Shown piece by piece: positions 42,541 through 50,640 of a stretch of 64,000 nt of DNA (position 1 is its first letter; each line of letters opens with the position of its first letter). This DNA comes from QHXW01 sp035280425. Its GTDB lineage: Bacteria > Acidobacteriota > Terriglobia > Bryobacterales > Bryobacteraceae. The stretch is from assembly GCA_035280425.1 (NCBI GenBank), contig DATEFW010000034.1, positions 124,001 to 188,000 on the forward strand, read 5' to 3'. Under the pieces are notes generated by a model. That model was given only the letters and a program-made list of their open reading frames with translations. It was not told where the DNA came from and ran no database searches. The position numbers and the translations under genes were made by a program.

Positions 42541-43734
42541 TCATTTTTTCTTTTCCGTGACTTCCCGGAAGATGCGCAGAAGATTGCCGCCCAAAAATTT
42601 CCGGATTCGCTCCTCGGAGTAACCACGGCGCAACATAGCGTCAGTGATCATGGGAAGGTCGCGGATATCGCGCATCCCGCGAGGAGGCGTCGGACCGCCA
42701 TCGAAATCGGTACCCAGCGCGACGTGGTCTTCACCGACGAGCTGAATCGCGCGGTCCACCACCCCGACCCAATCGTCCATTGTGAACTTCACATCCTCCG
42801 GCATGTTGACGCCCACCATCGGAAACTGCGGCGCGACCCGGCGATCGATCTCCTCAATGGTGAGCGGCTTGTTTTTGGCAATTTCGCTGGTGTCCCAGAA
42901 AGGCTTGCCGGCGTGCGCCGTGCGCCAATCGAATGCCTTGCGGTTGTGAAACTCGTTGCCGATCTGGAAACCGATCACGCCGCCTTTGGCTGCAAGCTTT
43001 TTGAGCAGCCAGTCGGGCATGTTGCGCGGGATGTCATTGAACGTGCGCAGGCCGTGATGCGTGGCGACTACGGGATCTGTACTTAAATCGATGGCCTGGG
43101 ACATTGTTTCGTCGGAGCTGTGGGAAACATTAATCACCATGCCGAGCCGGTTCATTTCGCGCACGACGGCGCGGCCACGCTCGTTAAGACCATGCCATTT
43201 CGGCGGAGAGCAGCAGGAGTCTGCGAAGTTGCTGGTCCAGTTGTGCGCCGAAAGTTGCGCCGAGCGCAGGCCGAGCCGGTAAAGATCGCGGAGCACGCCC
43301 AAGTCGCCATCGAGATCGAAACCGCCTTCAAGATCCAGAACGGCGGCCATTTTTCCTTGTTTGTTGATGCGCTCGATATCGGACGCGTTGAGGGCCGGCT
43401 CAATGGTTTGGCTGTTTTTGGCAAGCTGGGTCAAAGCCAGATCGATCAGCCGCAGCGTCTGCTTGGTTTCGAACCGCTGCGGATAATACTCCTCGGTGAC
43501 GAAAATGGAAAAGAACATCGCGTCGATGCCTCCTTCTCCGGCGCGGGGAAGATCGAACTGGCCGTCAGGCACACGGTCACCGATGTCGCCGCCGTGGTAC
43601 AACTGGCGATCGATGACGTGCACATGAGCGTCGAAGACAAAAGCGTCATGGTGGAGCTTGCGGGCGCGTTCGGAGACCTGCGGTTGCGCTGCGAGCGTCA
43701 CTGCGAAGATGAGAATCGTAAAAGCGCGTTTCAT
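42541..43734 (-). CDS. Exported M19-family (renal-type) dipeptidase
   Basis: 397 residues with a signal peptide (1-17). Membrane dipeptidase features: AVLDLEGGF (bridging Glu), INVSHSSDETM (His), VATHHGLR (His) and LGTDFDGGPTPP. The first metal pair is normally H-x-D; here the segment is FDAHVHVID, so H-x-H replaces it, a possible change in metal binding or specificity. The enzyme hydrolyses dipeptides, including those with D-residues. A TATCAT box lies 7 nt before the ATG with no ribosome binding site, so the transcript is probably leaderless. Confidence 0.88.
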   Translation of the reverse strand: MKRAFTILIFAVTLAAQPQVSERARKLHHDAFVFDAHVHVIDRQLYHGGDIGDRVPDGQFDLPRAGEGGIDAMFFSIFVTEEYYPQRFETKQTLRLIDLALTQLAKNSQTIEPALNASDIERINKQGKMAAVLDLEGGFDLDGDLGVLRDLYRLGLRSAQLSAHNWTSNFADSCCSPPKWHGLNERGRAVVREMNRLGMVINVSHSSDETMSQAIDLSTDPVVATHHGLRTFNDIPRNMPDWLLKKLAAKGGVIGFQIGNEFHNRKAFDWRTAHAGKPFWDTSEIAKNKPLTIEEIDRRVAPQFPMVGVNMPEDVKFTMDDWVGVVDRAIQLVGEDHVALGTDFDGGPTPPRGMRDIRDLPMITDAMLRRGYSEERIRKFLGGNLLRIFREVTEKKK

Positions 43735-44004
43735 GAAGAGTATGATAGCCGCGCCACGCGCCCGGATTGAGCTCGCAGAATTAGAATGAGATTCGCGGCT
43801 CGAGTCCGTTCAGCTCTGGACGTGCTGGTTATGGAGAACGGCGGTTTGGCGATGAGCACACAGTGTTGCTGGGGATTTTTTGCCGTAGCGCCTGCATGCG
43901 CTGCGCAGGAAGCCCCAAAGCTGCACGCGCCTTGGGTCGAGTGTTCGGGAGATGCCTCCAGGACCGAGCACACGGCGAAGCGGAAGCTACGGAGGAGGTG
44001 CGCG
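43735..44004 (+). other. 270-base region with no supportable gene
   Basis: The left end holds the minus-strand promoter of the dipeptidase. Reading frames exist on both strands but none has a ribosome binding site or family character. The rest may be a leader for the small gene that starts at 44005. Confidence 0.5.
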
Positions 44005-44226
44005 ATGCGCTTCAGCGAGATGCTCGGCTTCGACCGGCGGAGGCGCGTCCACGTCCGTGTCGGCAACTGGTATGACGAGGGCTCCGAAGAGCCGGTGACG
44101 AAGTGCTTGAACGGCATTGAGGAGTGGATATTCGATCCGCCGTCCGGACGGGTCAGCCGAGAGTCATCTCCTCGCGGCAACGACCCCTCGACCAAGGCGC
44201 CGCGCCGCGAGATAAACTCCAAATAA
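44005..44226 (+). CDS. Possible small protein, 73 residues
   Basis: The ATG at 44005 is preceded by GGAGGAGGTG with 5-7 base spacing, one of the strongest ribosome binding sites in the window. The product begins MRFSEMLGFDRRRRVHVRVG and contains NWYDEGSEEP and GIEEWIFDPPSGRVSR; it is charged, has two Trp, and no membrane segment or recognised domain. It lies 12 bases before the Tat-exported paralog gene and could be co-transcribed with it. The frame is open upstream to 43786, but without any start signal. Real coding is plausible, not certain. Confidence 0.4.
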   Translation: MRFSEMLGFDRRRRVHVRVGNWYDEGSEEPVTKCLNGIEEWIFDPPSGRVSRESSPRGNDPSTKAPRREINSK

Positions 44227-44238
44227 GAGAAAACATTG

Positions 44239-45498
44239 ATGCCCGTTTCCAGAAGAGAGTTCATCGCCACTACGGCAGTTCCTTTTGTGCTAACCGCCCA
44301 GAAGCCGCCGGCGCGGCCGAAGCTGGCGGCGGTCTGCACCATCTACTTCCGCATGTCGCATGCTCAGCATATTGTCGATCGATTTCTCGACGGCTATGGG
44401 TGGAACAACACGCATCACCATCCGCCCATGGATCTGGTGTCGCTCTATGTCAACCAGATCGGCAAAGACGATGAGAGCCGGGAGCGTGCCGCCCGCCATC
44501 CGGAAATGAAAATGTATCCAACGATCGCCGAAGCGCTCACGCGGGGCGGCGGCAAGCTCGCGGTCGATGGCGTAGTGCTCGTCGGTGAGCATGGCCATTA
44601 TCGGCGCAACGAAAAAGGGCAAACCGAATATCCGCGCTATCAATTTTTCCAGCAGATCGTAAAAGTGTTCCAAGACAGCGGGCGCGTGGTGCCGGTATTT
44701 AGCGACAAGCATCTTTCGTGGAATTGGGATTGGGCGAAAGAAATGTACGACACGTCGCGGCGCATGGGATTTGCGTTTATGGCAGGCTCGAGCCTGCCGG
44801 TAACCTGGCGGACGCCGTCGCTCGAAATGCCGGCGGGAGCGCGCGTGCGCGAAGCAGTCTGCGTGTGTTATGGCGGTGTAGACAGTTATGATTTCCACGG
44901 GCTAGAAACAATTCAGTGCATGGTGGAACGGCGTCCGGGTGGCGAAGTCGGTGTGAAATGGGTGCAGGCTTATCGCGGCGAAAATTTCTGGAAAGCCTAC
45001 CAGGACCGCGTCTGGGCGCACGATTTAATGGACGCTGCTCTCTGCCGCAGCCACACGCTGACACCGGCGCGCCAGGGATTTAACGATGTTTTTCCAACCG
45101 TGGATGACTTGCGCCGGCTGGTGAAGGACCCGGTTGCGTACCACTACGAGCATGCCGATGGCGTGCGCTCCACCATGCTCCTTATGGACGGCCTGGTGCG
45201 CGACTTCAACTTTGCCGCGCGCCTCGAAGGGCGTTCCCAACCATTTTCCACACAGATGTATCTGCCGATGCCGGACGGCCGCACCACTCTGGCGAATTTT
45301 TTCAGCCCGCTGGTGAACAACATGGAAAAGATGTTCCTGACGGGCAAACCGACTTATCCTGTGGAGCGCACGCTGCTGACTACGGGCTTGACGGCGGCTG
45401 GAGTGGAAAGCCTGTACCGCAAGCAGGCGCGCTACGATACGCCGCACCTTGCGATTGCGTATCAACCCACGCCGGAATCGACCTTCTGGAGAACATAA
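44239..45498 (+). CDS. Tat-exported protein of an unrecognised family (paralog 1)
   Basis: 419 residues. A Tat signal (SRREFIATTAVPFVLTA) is followed by AAVCTIYFRMSHAQHIVDRFLDGYGW. Conserved with the next gene are LYVNQ, YPTIAEAL.RGGGKLAVDGV, GEHGHY.RNEKGQ, PVFSDKHLSW, MAGSSLPVTWR, CMVERR and a C-terminal KMFLTGKPTYPVERTLL. The pattern of strands and an early H-rich loop suggests an alpha/beta enzyme domain, possibly a distant oxidoreductase (Gfo/Idh-like), but I see no cofactor motif that proves it. The ATG at 44239 is chosen over a TTG one codon upstream. Confidence 0.8.
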   Translation: MPVSRREFIATTAVPFVLTAQKPPARPKLAAVCTIYFRMSHAQHIVDRFLDGYGWNNTHHHPPMDLVSLYVNQIGKDDESRERAARHPEMKMYPTIAEALTRGGGKLAVDGVVLVGEHGHYRRNEKGQTEYPRYQFFQQIVKVFQDSGRVVPVFSDKHLSWNWDWAKEMYDTSRRMGFAFMAGSSLPVTWRTPSLEMPAGARVREAVCVCYGGVDSYDFHGLETIQCMVERRPGGEVGVKWVQAYRGENFWKAYQDRVWAHDLMDAALCRSHTLTPARQGFNDVFPTVDDLRRLVKDPVAYHYEHADGVRSTMLLMDGLVRDFNFAARLEGRSQPFSTQMYLPMPDGRTTLANFFSPLVNNMEKMFLTGKPTYPVERTLLTTGLTAAGVESLYRKQARYDTPHLAIAYQPTPESTFWRT

Positions 45499-45500
45499 CC

Positions 45501-46676
45501 ATGCCCAAGCGAGTTGCGGTCATCACCACGGTTTATCGATATCTCTCGCACGCGCAGCACGAGGCTGACCGCATTCTGGTCGGCTACCCGCATAACGGGG
45601 CTTGGCACCGCCCGGACATGAAGATCGTGTCCCTTTATGTGGATCAAAAACCTGAGGGCGATCTGAGCGAAACGCGCGCGAAAGAATTCGGCTTCCAGGT
45701 TTACCCGACAATTGCGGAAGCTCTGCGCTGCGGAGGCAGCAAGCTGGCTGTCGATGCGGTGATGATTATCGGCGAGCACGGGCATTATCCGCGCAATGAA
45801 AAGGGCCAGATTCTCTATCCGCGATATGAATTTTTCAAGCAGTGCGTGGACGTATTCGAGAAAGACGGCAGTTCGGTTCCGATTTTTAATGACAAGCATC
45901 TCTCTTACAGTTTTGAAAAAGCAAAATGGATGGTGGATGCTTCCCATCGCCTGGGATTTCCGATGCTTGCGGGCTCATCGCTGCCGGTAACCTGGCGCCT
46001 GCCGGATCTCGAACTGCCGCTTGGCTGCGAGATTGAAGACGCGCTGATGGTGGGGGAAGGCGGCTCGGATGCCATGGATTTTCACGCGCTTGAGGGTATG
46101 CAGTGTATGGTCGAGCGGCGCAAGGGCGGCGAGACCGGGGTTAAAGCTGTTCAACTGATCGAAGGCGATGCCGTCTGGAAAGCGGGCGATAACGGACGAT
46201 GGTCGAAAGAACTGCTGATCGCGGCGCTCTCGCGCAGCGATACGCCGCAGGGTCTGACCGTGAAAGATGGACGCACGCAGGACCTGGTGCACAACGGACA
46301 ATTGCCGAAGCTGGTCAAGAATCCGTGGGCTTACTTCATCGAGTATGCGGATGGCCTGAAAGCCACGCTGCTCATGCTGGACGGCGCCGTTGCTGATTAC
46401 AATTTTGCCGCGCGCGTTAAGGGACTTGGGCTTCAATCGAACCAGTTCCTGCTGACGCCGGAGCCGAATGTGACCTATTCGGCGTGCCTGGTGAGCAAAG
46501 TTGAGGAAATGTTCATGACGGGCAAAGCGCCCTATCCGGTCGAGCGGACTTTATTGGCCAGCGGCATGCTGGAAAGTTGCCTGACGTCCCGGGTCCAGAA
46601 CCATCAGCGGCTCGAAACGCCGCATCTCAAAGTCATTTATCAGGCGCCGCAAGAGAGTCAGCGCGCACATGCGTGA
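45501..46676 (+). CDS. Cytosolic paralog of the preceding unrecognised protein (paralog 2)
   Basis: 391 residues, starts 2 bases after paralog 1 stops and has no signal peptide (MPKRVAVITTVYRYLSHAQHEAD). It retains every block of paralog 1: YPTIAEALRCGGSKLAVDAV, GEHGHYPRNEKGQ, PIFNDKHLSY, LAGSSLPVTWR, GMQCMVERRKGG, and KMFMTGK-like EMFMTGKAPYPVERTLLASG. The two seem to have arisen by tandem duplication and then been sorted to different compartments. Function unknown; the conserved His/Asp/Glu blocks suggest an enzyme. Confidence 0.8.
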   Translation: MPKRVAVITTVYRYLSHAQHEADRILVGYPHNGAWHRPDMKIVSLYVDQKPEGDLSETRAKEFGFQVYPTIAEALRCGGSKLAVDAVMIIGEHGHYPRNEKGQILYPRYEFFKQCVDVFEKDGSSVPIFNDKHLSYSFEKAKWMVDASHRLGFPMLAGSSLPVTWRLPDLELPLGCEIEDALMVGEGGSDAMDFHALEGMQCMVERRKGGETGVKAVQLIEGDAVWKAGDNGRWSKELLIAALSRSDTPQGLTVKDGRTQDLVHNGQLPKLVKNPWAYFIEYADGLKATLLMLDGAVADYNFAARVKGLGLQSNQFLLTPEPNVTYSACLVSKVEEMFMTGKAPYPVERTLLASGMLESCLTSRVQNHQRLETPHLKVIYQAPQESQRAHA

Positions 46677-46791
46677 ACTGCGCAAAGTTAATCATTCCAA
46701 ATTTGCTTTTCCTCGGATAGAATGAAAACCGCGAGTTTCGATCCTGGCTCGTAATTCCTGCTTTGAGGGGAAAGGATCAGGAGGAATTCAC

Positions 46792-48555
46792 ATGAGGACA
46801 TTCTTTTTGTCTGCCGCCGCTCTGTTCGCTCTTTTGACGCCGGCCGGCGCGCAACCCGTAATAAACGCAGGTGGAGTAGTCAATGCCGCCAGCTATCAGC
46901 CCGGCATCGCACCGGGTTCAATTTTTGTTGTTTTTGGAAGCAATCTTGGTCCTGCGACGCTGGTACAGGCATCCAGCCTGCCGCTTGAAGACAGCCTGGC
47001 GGGCACCAAAGTTCATTTTGAGCCCGCTGCTTCAGGCCTGGTGACCGGCCAGCGGTCCGCTGCCTCTTCGGTTGACGCCCTGATGGTGTACACGTCCGCA
47101 GGCCAGGTGGCGGCGCTGCTCCCGAAAGGCACAGCTCCAGGGTCATATACCGCTACCGTGACGTTTAACAGCCAAACCAGCGCGGGCATCACTGTGACTG
47201 TGGTCAAGCGTAATCTTGGAATCGTTACCGCAGACGCGTCAGGTGCGGGCCAGGCGCAGGCCACCTATGGTGGTTATGACCTCAACCGCTTCACGAATGG
47301 CACCCTATCTTATGCCGGCCATGCCTGGCTATTGCGGCCCGCGATTGATGGCGACACGATCATATTCTGGGGCACTGGCGCTGGGGATGATCCGAATTTT
47401 AACGATGCGGACGGCACTGGTACGCCCACGAACATGAGCGCGTCCTTCACCATCATTATCGCAGGCGTCACGGTCCACCCGACTTACGTAGGCCGCTCTC
47501 CCGGAGGGCCCGGACTCGATCAAGTCAACGTCAAGCTTCCCACTGGTGTGGTTAAAGGTTGCTTTATCGATGTTGTCATTTCGTGGAGTGATCCAAGCTT
47601 TTCGAATCACGTGACGGTTGCAACCGCCAATAAAGGCGATAGCTCCTGCCAGGGGTCGGGCCTGACGGCAGCTCAAATGCACAAGCTGGATACGGGTGGA
47701 ACTTTGGTGATTGGAGAGCTGAGTCTGTTGAAGACAGCTACTGACGTAACGGTTCAAGGGACGACCTCCACACTGACGACCGAGAGCGCAGCAGCGTCTT
47801 TTTCTAGATACACGGGCGGCACCTATGGTTCGGCCAACTTCGCGTTCAATCAAAGTGGATCCTGTCACTTCATCCACCGGACCGGTTCGAGTCAGGATAT
47901 TCTCGCGGGCAAACCGTCTGCACCGGTAGACGCGGGTCCCCAACTGACGCTGAATGGGCCTAACGTCTCCAATGTGGCGATCCCCATGGCCACCACCGGA
48001 ATATATAACAAGACCTTTTACTCGAGCGGCTTCGGCGGGATCGGCGGCAGCGGATCCCCGACTCTCGCGCAAGGCACATACACATGGGCCGGGCCCGGAG
48101 GTTCGGTTGTCGGCGCCTTCAGCAATGCCAGCGATCCATTTCCAGGCTCATTTACGCCAAACCTGAACGCTATTCCAGATCCCATTGTGCGCAGTCAGGA
48201 CTTGAACGTCACATGGACAGGCGGAGTCCCAACCGGGGTGCGTGCGGCCTCCAGCGGCGCTGTCGTCACGGTTACCGGATTTGCGTTCCAGCAAACGGGC
48301 GGCGATCTCACTAACCCGATTTATACGGCCGACGGGTTTGTCTGCGTGGCGGACGCCGCTGCCGGTTCTCTTACGGTGCCTGCGAGCATCCTGGAGCAGA
48401 TGCCGGTGGTGCAAAATAACTTCGCTGGTGGTTCGTTCGGCATCCTCGCGGTGAACGACTCTCCCAATCCGCCGGTAGCGTTCACCGCTCCCGGAATGGA
48501 CCTGGGTTTCGCCACTTATCTGGTGGGCGCGTCGACAACCAGGGGCTACAACTAG
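46792..48555 (+). CDS. Exported protein with TIGR03437-type domain
   Basis: 587 residues with a signal peptide (1-20, TPAGA). The segment VVNAASYQPGIAPGSIFVVFGSNLGP is the hallmark of the TIGR03437 domain (about 30-235) that is abundant in Solibacter, followed by VYTSAGQVAALLPKGTAPGSYTATV and WGTGAGDDPNF. The C-terminal half (about 300-587) is a second, beta-rich region with many Ser/Thr/Gly and no domain I know. AGGAGG sits 7 bases upstream of the ATG. Role unknown, probably cell-surface or secreted. Confidence 0.85.
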   Translation: MRTFFLSAAALFALLTPAGAQPVINAGGVVNAASYQPGIAPGSIFVVFGSNLGPATLVQASSLPLEDSLAGTKVHFEPAASGLVTGQRSAASSVDALMVYTSAGQVAALLPKGTAPGSYTATVTFNSQTSAGITVTVVKRNLGIVTADASGAGQAQATYGGYDLNRFTNGTLSYAGHAWLLRPAIDGDTIIFWGTGAGDDPNFNDADGTGTPTNMSASFTIIIAGVTVHPTYVGRSPGGPGLDQVNVKLPTGVVKGCFIDVVISWSDPSFSNHVTVATANKGDSSCQGSGLTAAQMHKLDTGGTLVIGELSLLKTATDVTVQGTTSTLTTESAAASFSRYTGGTYGSANFAFNQSGSCHFIHRTGSSQDILAGKPSAPVDAGPQLTLNGPNVSNVAIPMATTGIYNKTFYSSGFGGIGGSGSPTLAQGTYTWAGPGGSVVGAFSNASDPFPGSFTPNLNAIPDPIVRSQDLNVTWTGGVPTGVRAASSGAVVTVTGFAFQQTGGDLTNPIYTADGFVCVADAAAGSLTVPASILEQMPVVQNNFAGGSFGILAVNDSPNPPVAFTAPGMDLGFATYLVGASTTRGYN

Positions 48556-48724
48556 ACGCAACAAGCGGTTGGCCTGTGTGCAACCCGGCTGCGGTCGTCA
48601 CGGATTCTAATCGGCGCCGCAGCCTAATCTAAACTGGGGCTCCCAGCTTCTGCGTCAACGCTGCCCGTTAGCGCCTTTCCGGCGAAGTCGCAGCGTCGGC
48701 GCGGTCGCGCTGCCAGGGTGGTAG

Positions 48725-48730
48725 TATAAT
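48725..48730 (+). promoter_or_regulatory. TATAAT -10 box of the bicupin gene
   Basis: A perfect TATAAT (in GTAGTATAATTTCC) lies 26 bases before the ATG of the bicupin gene; the expected -35 position shows no TTGACA-like match. The transcript would have a leader of roughly 20 nt. Confidence 0.5.
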
Positions 48731-48756
48731 TTCCCGATCTTTCTATTCGAAAGCAT

Positions 48757-49626
48757 ATGACGAAATCGGTGATTCTTGCCGCCTTGCTGCTCGCTCCCGC
48801 GGTTGCTCGCGAACCGTTGAGCGCACGAATTGCACACACTGACCCGTCGAAATATTCCGTCGAACACGCAGTTCACGGCGGGGCCGGTGAGTTGCTGTTC
48901 GCTGTTCTGTTTGATGAGAAAGCCTTCTATTCCAACCTGCTGTTTCTACACCGTGGCGTAATTCCGCCCAAGGGCGGCATCGGGCATCACTATCACAATC
49001 AGATGGAAGAGATGTTCGTCATCCTGAACGGCGAGGCGCAATTCACCGTCGATGGCCGCACGTCGCTTCTTCGGGGGCCTGTGGGCGCCCCGTGCCGCCA
49101 GGGCCGTTCGCATGCGATTTACAATCCGACCGAACAGCCGGTTGAGTGGATGAATTTCAGTGTGGCGACCGTCAAAGGCAGATACGATAACTTCGACCTG
49201 GATGACGATCGCGTGGGCGTTCCACTCGATCCCAAGCCGGTGTTCATCACTCTTCGCCTGGATCGCAACCTCCTAAAGCCCGTTGCGAATTTTCACGGCG
49301 GCAAAGGCACCATATATTACCGGCGCGCGCTCGAGCCGGAGGTCTTCTTCAGCAACTGGGCATATGTCGATCACCTTTTACTGCCTGCGGGAACTTCTGT
49401 TGGCCGTCATGTGCACCAGGGCGTGGAAGAGATTTATTACGTTATGAGCGGTAACGGCAATGTGCACGTTGGTGAAGAGAGCGCCGGCGTTCACCAGGAT
49501 GATGCCATTCCTGTGCTCTACGGCGATGTCCATGCGTTTGAAAATTCCGGCGCGCACGATTTGGAGTTCCTGATCGTCGGTGTTGCGCGCGTCAAAGGCG
49601 TGCTGGATACTGCGGACGTAAAGTAA
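48757..49626 (+). CDS. Exported bicupin protein
   Basis: 289 residues with a signal peptide (1-17, LAPAVA). Two cupin domains: the first (about 65-140) has GIGHHYHNQMEEMFVILNGE with His-His-Glu metal ligands and a downstream H in RSHAIYNPT; the second (about 195-285) has SVGRHVHQGVEEIYYVMSG and H in GDVHAFEN. Both sets of ligands look complete, so both may bind metal. Bicupins include oxalate decarboxylase and quercetinase-like dioxygenases, but nothing here fixes the substrate. Confidence 0.85.
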   Translation: MTKSVILAALLLAPAVAREPLSARIAHTDPSKYSVEHAVHGGAGELLFAVLFDEKAFYSNLLFLHRGVIPPKGGIGHHYHNQMEEMFVILNGEAQFTVDGRTSLLRGPVGAPCRQGRSHAIYNPTEQPVEWMNFSVATVKGRYDNFDLDDDRVGVPLDPKPVFITLRLDRNLLKPVANFHGGKGTIYYRRALEPEVFFSNWAYVDHLLLPAGTSVGRHVHQGVEEIYYVMSGNGNVHVGEESAGVHQDDAIPVLYGDVHAFENSGAHDLEFLIVGVARVKGVLDTADVK

Positions 49627-49628
49627 GC

Positions 49629-50594
49629 TCAAGCGACCGAAGCCTGCACCTCGCGAAAATACTCGATCGTCCTGCGCAAACCGTCTTCCAGCGAAATTTT
49701 CGGCTCCCAACTTAAGATGCGGTGGGCCTTCGAAATGTCGGGACACCGCTGCTTCGGGTCATCCTGCGGCAAAGGCCGGTAGACGATCGTCGAATGCGAG
49801 CCGGTCAGGCGGCGGATACGCTCCGCGAATTCCAGGATGGTCAATTCCTGCGGGTTTCCAAGATTTACCGGGTAGCGCTCGTCCGATTGCATCAGCCGGC
49901 AAAGACCTTCCACCATATCGCTCACGTAACAGAAGCTGCGAGTCTGCGATCCATCGCCAAAAACAGTGATCGGTTCGCCGCGCAGCGCCTGATCGAGAAA
50001 TGCCGGCACCACTCGCCCGTCATCCAGTTTCATGCGCGGACCGTATGTATTGAAAATTCTGGCGATATTCGTACGCACTTTGTATGTGCGGTGGTACGCC
50101 ATCGTCATCGCTTCGGCAAAACGTTTGCTTTCGTCGTAACAGGAGCGCGGACCGACCGGATTGACGTTGCCCCAATACGTTTCTACCTGCGGGTGCGTCA
50201 GTGGATCTCCATAGCATTCCGAGGTGGACGTCAGCAGGAATGTTGCGTTGTGCGTGCGCGCGATCTCCAGCATCTGGCGCGTACCGGTAGAGCCTGCTTC
50301 CAGCGTTTCGATGGGATGCTCCAGGTAATCTTTGGGGCTTGCAGCCGATGCCATATGAATCACGGCATCAATTCCGCCTTCGAGCGTTAAGGGCTGAGTG
50401 ACGTCATGCCGAAGAAACGCGAATCTCGCGTGATCTGTGAGGTGAGAAATGTTGCGCTCCGATCCCGTCAGCAGATTATCTAGACCGGCGACAGTATGGC
50501 CGTCTTTCAGCAACCGGTCGCACATATGCGAGCCGATGAATCCTGCAGCCCCGGAAATAACGATACGCAAACGCTCCTCCAGCGAAGCTCTCAT
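49629..50594 (-). CDS. UDP-glucuronate decarboxylase-like NAD-dependent epimerase
   Basis: 321 residues of the extended SDR family: VISGAAGFIGSHMCDRLL (NAD site), DNLLTGS, HMASAASPKDYLEHPIETL, STSECYGDPLTHPQ and the YDESKRFAE catalytic Tyr-Lys pair; the SP.DY block and NTYGPRM are typical of UXS (UDP-xylose synthase). It would convert UDP-glucuronate to UDP-xylose for exopolysaccharide. Homologs usually begin at the equivalent of the TTG at 50570 (LRIVISG), which has GGAGGAG just upstream, so the true start may be 8 codons inside. Confidence 0.85.
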   Translation of the reverse strand: MRASLEERLRIVISGAAGFIGSHMCDRLLKDGHTVAGLDNLLTGSERNISHLTDHARFAFLRHDVTQPLTLEGGIDAVIHMASAASPKDYLEHPIETLEAGSTGTRQMLEIARTHNATFLLTSTSECYGDPLTHPQVETYWGNVNPVGPRSCYDESKRFAEAMTMAYHRTYKVRTNIARIFNTYGPRMKLDDGRVVPAFLDQALRGEPITVFGDGSQTRSFCYVSDMVEGLCRLMQSDERYPVNLGNPQELTILEFAERIRRLTGSHSTIVYRPLPQDDPKQRCPDISKAHRILSWEPKISLEDGLRRTIEYFREVQASVA

Positions 50595-50640
50595 TCTAGC
50601 GAACCCCGTTTGCCCGTGCCGGCTGTTAGGCTAGGTATCC

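Noticed and set aside
43786..44004. Upstream extension of the small 44005 gene to 43786
   Set aside because: No start signal; sequence composition is not protein-like and the strong ribosome site is at 44005.
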